The notes under the pieces are model-generated. The model was not told where the DNA came from. It made no database searches and saw only the letters and a program-made list of their open reading frames with translations. Below are positions 1 to 7,300 of a stretch of 33,023 bases of DNA, one piece after another (positions within the stretch are counted from its first letter, which is position 1; each line of letters starts with the position of its first letter). The position numbers and the translations under genes were made by a program. This DNA is from Candidatus Stahliibacteriota bacterium (GTDB lineage: Bacteria; Hydrothermota; Tepidihabitantia; SM23-42). Where the stretch lies: contig JAUWGT010000007.1 of the NCBI GenBank assembly GCA_030606265.1, positions 1 to 33,023 of the forward strand. Reading direction: 5' to 3'.

Positions 1-260
1 CTGTATCCTTCGTAGTAGTGAAACCGTCCTTGCATCGCGATAATCTTCTTCTGTTTGAGACTGCCGAAAATCAACCTTCCTTTATGGGATTCTACGGTCG
101 AGAGGGGGAAATGCGGCAATTTGCCATAGGTGAATGTCTTACTGGTCTTGAATGATTTAATCAGCGAACCTAAACCAGTTCCGAGGATGATTCCGATCTG
201 CGGTTTTGTCTTTGTGCGCTGGCGTAGGTAATCAGCAGCAGCCAATGCTTCCTGTTTCAT
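1..260 (-). CDS. Purine nucleoside phosphorylase, N-terminal part (runs off left edge)
   Basis: My translation from ATG at 260: MKQEALAAADYLRQRTKTKPQIGIILGTGLGSLIKSFKTSKTFTYGKLPHFPLSTVESHKGRLIFGSLKQKKIIAMQGRFHYYEGY; GTGLG and Q-GR-H-YEGY motifs of trimeric PNPs. Start overlaps the stop of the upstream DivIVA gene (ATGA). Confidence 0.9.
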   Translation of the reverse strand, partial: MKQEALAAADYLRQRTKTKPQIGIILGTGLGSLIKSFKTSKTFTYGKLPHFPLSTVESHKGRLIFGSLKQKKIIAMQGRFHYYEGY

Positions 261-721
261 TTCGTCTCGAGTCTTTCAAGTAACCTCAGATATGATTCCA
301 AGAGCCCTCTGAATTCTGATACAAGTAGAAGCTTTTGGTGTTCAATCATTTTTGTTTCTTCTTTGACTCGAGCGAGCTCAGTTTGAGCTTCTCTTAAAAA
401 CCTCTGAGCTTCGACTTTTGTATTGGCGATTATTGTTTCAGCTTCTTTTCTGGCGCCGTTTTTCAGTTCATCTGCGGCCTTCTGGGTTGTTGTGAGTGTA
501 TCCTGTAAGATCTTTTCCATACGGTGATAGTCTTCGATTTTTGCATCCATATCCTTGACTTTCTCGCTGAGACCAGCATTTTCCCGGAGTAGATTTTCGA
601 GTTCCGTAGATACCATTTCAAGGAATGATCTAACTTCATGGGGGTCGTAACCTCTCAGCGATTTCCGAAATTCCTGCTTGCGGATTTCTAAAGGGGTTAT
701 CGGCATTTTACCTCCTTGCAT
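257..721 (-). CDS. DivIVA-domain coiled-coil protein
   Basis: ITPLEIRKQEFRKSLRGYDPHEVRSFLEMVS is the typical DivIVA N-terminus, followed by coiled coil. Confidence 0.88.
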   Translation of the reverse strand: MQGGKMPITPLEIRKQEFRKSLRGYDPHEVRSFLEMVSTELENLLRENAGLSEKVKDMDAKIEDYHRMEKILQDTLTTTQKAADELKNGARKEAETIIANTKVEAQRFLREAQTELARVKEETKMIEHQKLLLVSEFRGLLESYLRLLERLETK

Positions 722-736
722 AGAAAGTTCAAATGG

Positions 737-1741
737 TTATTCATACATAACCGCCCGGTTACCGCTTTCGCGTTTTGCCTGGTAAAGCGCGTTGTCTGCT
801 TTCTTTATCAATTCGTATGTTCCACCTGCATCTTCGGGGAATCCCGCAATGCCAATTGAAATAGCAAGTTCTTTTACCTTTAGTTTGTCTTTGAAGAAAT
901 CATGATGTTTTATGTACTTTAGGATACGTTCTGCAGTTTTTTTGGCGTGTGGCTTTTTAGTTTCAGGTAAGAGAACTATGAATTCATCACCACCATAGCG
1001 AGCCACGACATCCACGCTTCGTACACTGCGCTCGAGAATATCAGCCAGATCTTCTAGTACGTGATCACCAATCTGATGCCCGAATTCATCATTGATTTTC
1101 TTGAACTGATCAATGTCAACAAATAGAATTGAAAGGTTGTGTTCATACCGTGAAGCTCGCTGCAGCTCTTTGCTAAGCTGGTTCTCAAAATACCGGCGGT
1201 TGAATATACCAGTTAAAGGATCAAGCCATATACGATGTTTGACGCGTGAATAGAAACAATTAGGCTTGAGCAGGTGTTCAACAAAAACATAAGGGTGTAT
1301 CTTGAGGATATCGAGAAGTTGACCAGAACTTATTGTATCGATTTTGTATTGGCAGAGCAAGAAAAGTCTTAAATCAGGCTGGGTATTGAAATCATCCAGG
1401 ATATCTTCGTATCCAAGATAGTCATTTGTGCTTTCCAAAAAGACACGTAAACCTTGGTAGTTCTTTGGTAGCTTATCATACTCACTTTTTATCCAGGGGA
1501 TAAAATCAGCTGCACCAAGGCCTTTACTAATGGTGGTTATTTGCTTTTTGAACTTACGTTTCAAATATGTACTGTCTTCTTCACTACCGACAAAAATACA
1601 TCTCTCCTTACGTTCGTTACCTTCGGTTATGAGTGGTACGATGTTCTCGAGAAGCTGTTTACTTTCTCGATACAGATAAAGCGCATGAACTGGTAGTTCA
1701 AGCTCAATACCTTCATACCCTAGTTTTATGTATCTATTCAT
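737..1741 (-). CDS. GGDEF-domain diguanylate cyclase
   Basis: DPLTGIFNRRYF ... VVARYGGDEFIVLLPET ... SIGIAGFPEDA; intact GGDEF active site. Confidence 0.93.
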   Translation of the reverse strand: MNRYIKLGYEGIELELPVHALYLYRESKQLLENIVPLITEGNERKERCIFVGSEEDSTYLKRKFKKQITTISKGLGAADFIPWIKSEYDKLPKNYQGLRVFLESTNDYLGYEDILDDFNTQPDLRLFLLCQYKIDTISSGQLLDILKIHPYVFVEHLLKPNCFYSRVKHRIWLDPLTGIFNRRYFENQLSKELQRASRYEHNLSILFVDIDQFKKINDEFGHQIGDHVLEDLADILERSVRSVDVVARYGGDEFIVLLPETKKPHAKKTAERILKYIKHHDFFKDKLKVKELAISIGIAGFPEDAGGTYELIKKADNALYQAKRESGNRAVMYE

Positions 1742-1742
1742 T

Positions 1743-2822
1743 TCATGCTCTCCGTTGACCTAATATTGTCTCAAGGGCATCAAGCGCCCCGGTCATTTTA
1801 TTGATATCATAATTTCCCATGTGGCCAATTCTGATTATCGTGCCCTTCAGATCAGCTTGGCCGTTGGCAAATAGGATGCCGTGCTTTTCTTTCAGTTCAT
1901 TTATAAGCTCAGTACTGTTATTTTTCGGGACTTTCATGACGCTGAGTGCGTTTGATGGATGTTCAGGGAGTAGGTCTAAACCCATATTACCGATGCGTTC
2001 GCGGACGTATTTTGCCAGCTTCTCATGATGCTCGAGAACTTCTTCAACCCCTCTTTTTAAAATTTTGTCAAGGCCAGTTTTTAGCCCGTATAGCACGTTT
2101 ATTGCTGGGGTCCACGGGGTTTGGTTCTTGACCCGGAATTTTTCATAGATATTGAGGTTGAAATAATAGCTGGGCAGGTCAGACTCTTTCATTTTTTCAA
2201 AAGCCCGATCATTGACCGAGACAAAGGATACCCCAGGTGGTGACATCAATGCTTTTTGTGAAGCCCCAACTAGGACATCGATATGCCAGTCGTCTTGTGG
2301 GCACACATCAGCACCGATGCCCGCAACGCCGTCTACAACAAGATACGAACCGTGGTTTCTTACAACTTCACCGAGCGCCTTGATATCGTTTAGGGCGCCG
2401 GTCGATGTTTCGGTAAGAGTTGTAAAGACAACGGTTGGCTTATTTCTTTCTTTCAATATCTCTTGAATTGTTGAAGCTTCGATTGATTTTCCATATTCTA
2501 CTTTGGTAATAATTGGGTTCGTATGATAACCTTCGCAGATTTCGAGCCAGCGTTCCCCAAATTTACCGCAGATAGCGACAATTGGTTGGTCAAGGCTTGA
2601 TAAAATATTGCTACATGCTGCTTCCATTGCACCGGTACCGGATGCAGAAAAGAAAAATATTCTACTTTTGGTGGACAGTATTATTTTCAGACATTCCGCA
2701 ATTTCACCAAGCATTTTGGCGAATTTTTCCTCACGATGATAGATAAGAGGTTTTGAAATGTCTTTTATTACCTCGTCGGGTATGTCAACCGGTCCAGGTG
2801 TAAAAAGCGTGTAGCTACTCAA
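1743..2822 (-). CDS. Class V aminotransferase (alanine-glyoxylate / serine-pyruvate aminotransferase-like)
   Basis: FTPGPVDIPDEV start, SASGTGAMEAA, VDGVAGIGAD, GASQKALMSPPG (PLP-lysine context). Confidence 0.9.
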   Translation of the reverse strand: MSSYTLFTPGPVDIPDEVIKDISKPLIYHREEKFAKMLGEIAECLKIILSTKSRIFFFSASGTGAMEAACSNILSSLDQPIVAICGKFGERWLEICEGYHTNPIITKVEYGKSIEASTIQEILKERNKPTVVFTTLTETSTGALNDIKALGEVVRNHGSYLVVDGVAGIGADVCPQDDWHIDVLVGASQKALMSPPGVSFVSVNDRAFEKMKESDLPSYYFNLNIYEKFRVKNQTPWTPAINVLYGLKTGLDKILKRGVEEVLEHHEKLAKYVRERIGNMGLDLLPEHPSNALSVMKVPKNNSTELINELKEKHGILFANGQADLKGTIIRIGHMGNYDINKMTGALDALETILGQRRA

Positions 2823-3297
2823 TTTTACTCCTGCAATCTTGGCAAAAGGTCTGTTCTTTTTCGTCAGTGTCTTTTACTGTATTGGAAAAGTGCATAATAC
2901 ACTTATTATTGGCACAGTGGACGAGACCAAAAAGGTGACCTATTTCGTGGACAATCTCTTTAGAAATACGCTCTCTTGTATTGTCGCCATTGAGACGGTA
3001 AGTCGAGACGATCGCGGTTTTTCGTATGGGGTTGGCTAAACCGAATATGAAGTTCATGTTTTGCGCATATATGTCAACGTTCACTAAACAGAGTTTATAT
3101 TCGATATCTTTGTCGTTCTTGCTTGCGATATCATCTAGAATGACCGCTGCATTATACTGCTGTCTTAATGGGTTGTATGAGCTTTTTTGTAAAGTGATAT
3201 GCCCTTGATCCTGCGCCATAAGGCTAAAAGAATCTTTGATCACGTCTTGTGCCAGGGGGAAAATGTCTAATGTCTCTTGTTGATAGACTCTGATCAT
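2815..3297 (-). CDS. Archaemetzincin-like zinc metalloprotease
   Basis: [39 protein letters not shown] fits HEXXHXXGX3CX4CXM...CXXC of archaemetzincins. Confidence 0.88.
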   Translation of the reverse strand: MIRVYQQETLDIFPLAQDVIKDSFSLMAQDQGHITLQKSSYNPLRQQYNAAVILDDIASKNDKDIEYKLCLVNVDIYAQNMNFIFGLANPIRKTAIVSTYRLNGDNTRERISKEIVHEIGHLFGLVHCANNKCIMHFSNTVKDTDEKEQTFCQDCRSKIE

Positions 3298-4046
3298 TCT
3301 TTCTCGTTTAGCTTCTTTATAAAGGGAGCAAAGAGATCGATCGGCACCGGGAAAATGGTTGTAGAGTTTTTCTCGGTAGCTATTTCACTGAGGGTCTGCA
3401 AGAAGCGCAGTTGTATACCGGCAGGGGTTTGGCTGATGATCTTTGCCGCTTTGTTTATGTTATCTGCAGCTTGGAGTTCGCCTTGAGCGTGGATAACCTT
3501 TGCTCGTCTTTCTCTTTCAGCTTCTGCCTGGCGGGCAATCGCTCGTTGCATCTCTTGCGGGATATCGACATGTTTGATCTCTACAGCTGAGACTTTGATA
3601 CCCCAGGCATCGGTTTGTGTATCAATGATTTTCTGCAACCGCTGATTGAGTTTTTCTCTTTTGGTGAGGATATCGTCGAATTCATACTCGCCGAGTACAC
3701 TACGTAGTGTAGTTTGCGCGAGCTGACTCGTGGCGTACAGGTAATCTTCAATTTCAAGGATTGCTTTGTCCGGTTCGAAAACCCGGAAATAGGCGACCGC
3801 ATTGACCTTTATCGATATATTATCCCTGGTTATGACATCTTGCGGTGGTATATCCATGGCAACGACCCTCAGCGGAACTCTAACCATTTTATCAATACCA
3901 GGCCAGAGGATAAACAGACCAGGTCCCTTGACCTTCAAAAATCTACCGAGTCTGAAGACAACTGCTCTTTCATATTCTCTCATTACCCTAATTGCACTGA
4001 TGACAATTAAGACAAGAACAATAATAAGTATTCCAGTAAATCCCAT
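3294..4046 (-). CDS. SPFH/Band 7 (slipin/stomatin-like) membrane protein
   Basis: N-terminal TM helix; [75 protein letters not shown] upstream. Confidence 0.92.
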   Translation of the reverse strand: MGFTGILIIVLVLIVISAIRVMREYERAVVFRLGRFLKVKGPGLFILWPGIDKMVRVPLRVVAMDIPPQDVITRDNISIKVNAVAYFRVFEPDKAILEIEDYLYATSQLAQTTLRSVLGEYEFDDILTKREKLNQRLQKIIDTQTDAWGIKVSAVEIKHVDIPQEMQRAIARQAEAERERRAKVIHAQGELQAADNINKAAKIISQTPAGIQLRFLQTLSEIATEKNSTTIFPVPIDLFAPFIKKLNEKE

Positions 4047-4068
4047 ATATTCCTCCTTATAGTATAAT

Positions 4069-4096
4069 ATTCTATGTATATAAAGCAGAAAGTCAA
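4069..4096 (-). promoter_or_regulatory. Promoter upstream of SPFH operon
   Basis: TTGACT (4096-4091), 16-bp spacer, TAGAAT (4074-4069); downstream SD AAGGAGG and ATG 4046. Confidence 0.7.
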
Positions 4097-4158
4097 TACT
4101 ACCGCCCTTTCAAATAGGTAATAGGCGTATCTTCATTGCATAATGAGGTATCCTTGAG

Positions 4159-4186
4159 TTGACAAAAGGGGTTTTCTGAATACATT
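4159..4186 (+). promoter_or_regulatory. Promoter of GHL10-like gene, leaderless layout
   Basis: TTGACA-16-TACATT, then 5 nt to ATG 4192; in-frame TAG at 4186-4188 prevents an upstream start. Confidence 0.65.
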
Positions 4187-4191
4187 AGAAT

Positions 4192-5256
4192 ATGGGTTTA
4201 TTAATACTATTTCTTGCTTTGCATACTGATTTCAAAGGTGTTTGGGTTCCGCGTTGGTCAATCCAAGATAGAAGCGCTATTTTTGACCACTTAGATGGAC
4301 GATTCAATCATATTTTTCTCCAGATCTTTGCTCTGGGTGAGGCTTATTATCCATCAACGTATGTGCCCAGTAAAATGCAATCTGATAGATGGCTAATAGA
4401 ATTCCTGAATGAAGCACACCGCCGGAACATCAAAGTGTCGGCATGGATCAATGTGCTTTATTCATGGGGCTTTGCACCAAAGACCATGAATAGTAAGCAT
4501 CCTATTGACCGACAACCGAATTGGTATGTACGCGACCAGGATGACCGGTCAATTGTTGATTACACTGTTGAAGAACTAAAAGACATAGGTACTGAGGGTT
4601 ATTATCTGACACCGGCAAATCCACAAGTACAATCTTATATCATAGATATCGCGCAGGAAATCATTAGAAAGTATGATTTTGACGGGATTCATTTTGACTA
4701 TATACGCTATCCAAGATCTAACTTTGTTTATGATGTAAGTCTGCGCAGCAAATTCATGAGAAAGTACTATGTGGATCCACTTGATTTGATCAGCAAAGAT
4801 GAATTGAAGGCAAGGTATGGTCTTTGGGGATGTGATGATCTGGCTAAGCAATGGCGCGAGTTCGCGGCCGCTGATCTTACAGCTTTTGCAGGGCAAATGA
4901 GAGATGCGTTAAAAGGGGAGCGACCCGATATTCTGATCTCCGCGGCGGTCAAACCTGACTATTTAAGTGCACGCTATGAGTATCATCAGGATTGGTTAGG
5001 CTGGTTAAATGCCGGTTATGTAGATCTTGTGTGTTTGATGGCTTATGGTAAATACATAAAGAAAAACCTGAATAAGATTCAAAAAGCAGTAAATGATCCC
5101 TACCGCGTAACCGTTGGTTTGGGACTGTATGTTTTATCGCCTGAGGAGATAAGCCGGCAGGTGGATTTGGTTAAGTCAAGAGCCTTTTCCGGGGTCGTTT
5201 TTTTCTCCTATGATCAACTCAAAGAGAACAAAGCATACTTAGATGCGTTGAGATAG
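4192..5256 (+). CDS. Glycosyl hydrolase-like 10 (GHL10/DUF4015-type) TIM-barrel protein
   Basis: FKGVWVPRWSI, FDGIHFDYIRYP, LISAAVKPDY, VDLVCLMAYG; GHL10 motifs. Confidence 0.82.
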   Translation: MGLLILFLALHTDFKGVWVPRWSIQDRSAIFDHLDGRFNHIFLQIFALGEAYYPSTYVPSKMQSDRWLIEFLNEAHRRNIKVSAWINVLYSWGFAPKTMNSKHPIDRQPNWYVRDQDDRSIVDYTVEELKDIGTEGYYLTPANPQVQSYIIDIAQEIIRKYDFDGIHFDYIRYPRSNFVYDVSLRSKFMRKYYVDPLDLISKDELKARYGLWGCDDLAKQWREFAAADLTAFAGQMRDALKGERPDILISAAVKPDYLSARYEYHQDWLGWLNAGYVDLVCLMAYGKYIKKNLNKIQKAVNDPYRVTVGLGLYVLSPEEISRQVDLVKSRAFSGVVFFSYDQLKENKAYLDALR

Positions 5257-5387
5257 AGGGTAGAAAAGGGGAGGAGATGGCAGGAAAGGGCTAAGAAGGC
5301 AATAAAAGGTTTACAAAAAAAGCCAGCTTGTTTGGCCTTCTCGAGCCATCTTTAATCCTTCTTACGCCCTCTTATGCCTTCTATCCC

Positions 5388-5415
5388 TTGACACAGGTTG
5401 TGTTTCGTGTAGAAT
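5388..5415 (+). promoter_or_regulatory. Promoter of folK operon, leaderless layout
   Basis: TTGACA-16-TAGAAT, 7 nt to ATG 5423. Confidence 0.7.
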
Positions 5416-5422
5416 AAATGAA

Positions 5423-5908
5423 ATGGAGAAGATATTGCTTCTCATGGGAACCAACCTTGGTGACCTGGAAACTAACCTCACGAATGCCTTGAATGAATTG
5501 GAAAATAATGACATAAAGGTATTGAAAAAGTCCAGGATTTACCGGACCAAACCCTGGGGTAGGATCGATCAACCGGATTTCTTGAATATGGGGTTAGAAG
5601 TGAGGTGTGATTATGAACCTTTGGATTTAATCCGATTACTCAAGCAAATTGAGGCAAAAATGGGCAGAAAACCAGATGGCATTCAATGGGGACCGAGGAT
5701 AATTGATATTGATATCGTATTCTACGGCAGCCAGATCATCAGGACAAGAGAACTGACAATACCCCACGTGAGCTTTTTCAAACGTCCCTTTGCCATTAAG
5801 GTGCTGTCTGAAATCGCGCCGGATTTTATACCGCCTTGTTCTGATAAAAAATTGAAGGATTGTCTGAGTGGAGTTGAGCATGAAGGATCTGAGATTTATT
5901 ACGGTTGA
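5423..5908 (+). CDS. folK: 2-amino-4-hydroxy-6-hydroxymethyldihydropteridine pyrophosphokinase
   Basis: LLMGTNLGDLETNL, GRIDQPDFLNMGLEV, WGPRIIDIDIVFYG, LTIPHVSFFKRPF; HPPK signatures. Confidence 0.92.
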   Translation: MEKILLLMGTNLGDLETNLTNALNELENNDIKVLKKSRIYRTKPWGRIDQPDFLNMGLEVRCDYEPLDLIRLLKQIEAKMGRKPDGIQWGPRIIDIDIVFYGSQIIRTRELTIPHVSFFKRPFAIKVLSEIAPDFIPPCSDKKLKDCLSGVEHEGSEIYYG

Positions 5909-6515
5909 AGGCGTCATCGGTGCTGGCAAGACGTCATTAGTCGAGATCCTTGCCAAGCGGTTTCACGCTGGTATGGTCCTTGAGAAATTCGAGGATAATC
6001 CATTTCTCGAGAATTTTTATGCAGATCCTGCAAAACATGCATTCCATACTCAACTCTATTTCTTGATGTCACGGTATCGTCAGCAAAGGCAAATATCCCA
6101 AATTGACCTTTTCGCATCGCGGATCATTGCTGACTACTTTTTTGAAAAAGACCGTATTTTCGCTGAGATAAATTTGAATGAAGAAGAATTTGCTCTATAC
6201 GATAAAATATATGGATTAATCGAACGAGATGTCCCAAAACCTGATCTCGTCATCTATCTTCAGGCTTCAGCAGAATTTCTTTACAAGCGGATAAGACAGC
6301 GTGACCGCAATTTTGAGAGCGATATCGACTTCGGCTATATTGAACAGTTGTGTGAGGCGTACAACGCCTTTTTCTTTCATTACAAGACTTCACCACTGCT
6401 TATCGTTGATATCAAGGGCTTTGACTTCACTGGAAATTCCAAGGACCTTGATCTGATTTGTGAGGAAGTGAAGAACTTGAAAGAGCCGCGTAGGATTCTA
6501 TCACGACAATGGTGA
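5880..6515 (+). CDS. Deoxynucleoside kinase (dAK/dGK family)
   Basis: ITVEGVIGAGKTSL P-loop; DYFFEKDRIFA; IYLQASAEFLYKRIRQRDR. ATG taken at 5880 rather than the track's 5868. Confidence 0.88.
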   Translation: MKDLRFITVEGVIGAGKTSLVEILAKRFHAGMVLEKFEDNPFLENFYADPAKHAFHTQLYFLMSRYRQQRQISQIDLFASRIIADYFFEKDRIFAEINLNEEEFALYDKIYGLIERDVPKPDLVIYLQASAEFLYKRIRQRDRNFESDIDFGYIEQLCEAYNAFFFHYKTSPLLIVDIKGFDFTGNSKDLDLICEEVKNLKEPRRILSRQW

Positions 6516-7300
6516 CAATAAGAACATTGGCTTCTATGAGACAGAAGCAGGAGAAGATTGTTTGTCTTACTGCTTATGATTATCCAACCGCATGCATCCT
6601 TGATAAGACAGGTATTGATGTCATACTGGTCGGCGATTCTGCAGCCAATGTTTTTGCTGGCGAAAAAAATACATTACCGATTACCATGGAAGAAATGTTA
6701 TATCATACACGAATTGTGAGCCGAGCTGTGAAAAATGCTCTGGTCATTGCAGACATGCCATTTTTATCTTATCAAACATCGATCCAGGATGCAGTGTATA
6801 ATGCAGGAAGGTTTTTGAAGGTCGGTGCGGCTGGTGTTAAGCTTGAAGGCGGTGCACCGATCCTTGATGCGATCAAGCGACTTGTTGCACTCGGCATCCC
6901 AGTAATGGGACATCTTGGTTTGACACCTCAGTCTATTCACGAATTGGGTGGCTATAGATTACAGGGTAGCACAGAAGAAAGTGGCGCCATTCTGATTGCC
7001 GATGCTAAGTCGCTTGAGATGGCTGGTTGTTTTGCTGTGGTCCTTGAGAAGATACCAGCTAGTCTGGCAAAGGAGATCACGGCAAGCATTTCCATACCGA
7101 CCATTGGTATTGGAGCTGGGCCTTTTTGTGATGGTCAAATTCTCGTTTTGCACGACATGATCGGTCTGTTTGACGATTTTTCACCTAAATTTGTTAAACA
7201 GTATGCACATGTTGGTGAAGCGATACGTCAGGCAGTCGAGCAGTACCGGGATGAAGTAAGAAAGGGCGTTTATCCGGACAAAGCTCATTCTTTCGATTGA
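6509..7300 (+). CDS. panB: 3-methyl-2-oxobutanoate hydroxymethyltransferase
   Basis: LTAYDYPTACILDKTGIDVILVGDSAANV; GAAGVKLEGG; IPVMGHLGLTPQS; TIGIGAGPFCDGQILVLHDMIGL. Confidence 0.96.
   Translation: MVTIRTLASMRQKQEKIVCLTAYDYPTACILDKTGIDVILVGDSAANVFAGEKNTLPITMEEMLYHTRIVSRAVKNALVIADMPFLSYQTSIQDAVYNAGRFLKVGAAGVKLEGGAPILDAIKRLVALGIPVMGHLGLTPQSIHELGGYRLQGSTEESGAILIADAKSLEMAGCFAVVLEKIPASLAKEITASISIPTIGIGAGPFCDGQILVLHDMIGLFDDFSPKFVKQYAHVGEAIRQAVEQYRDEVRKGVYPDKAHSFD

Noticed and set aside
1819-3208. Plus-strand small ORFs (69, 61, 84, 66, 60 aa) in the track
   Set aside because: Antisense to well-supported aminotransferase and archaemetzincin genes; no domain or RBS support.
4186-4191. TAGAAT as -10 box for the GHL10-like gene
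   Set aside because: Spacer to TTGACA would be 21 bp; TACATT at 4181-4186 gives 16 bp like the other sites.
5311-5337. Rho-independent terminator on the minus strand (AGGCCAAACAAGCTGGCTTTTTTT)
   Set aside because: Stem is short with a wobble and no minus-strand gene ends into it; kept only as part of the inverted repeat.
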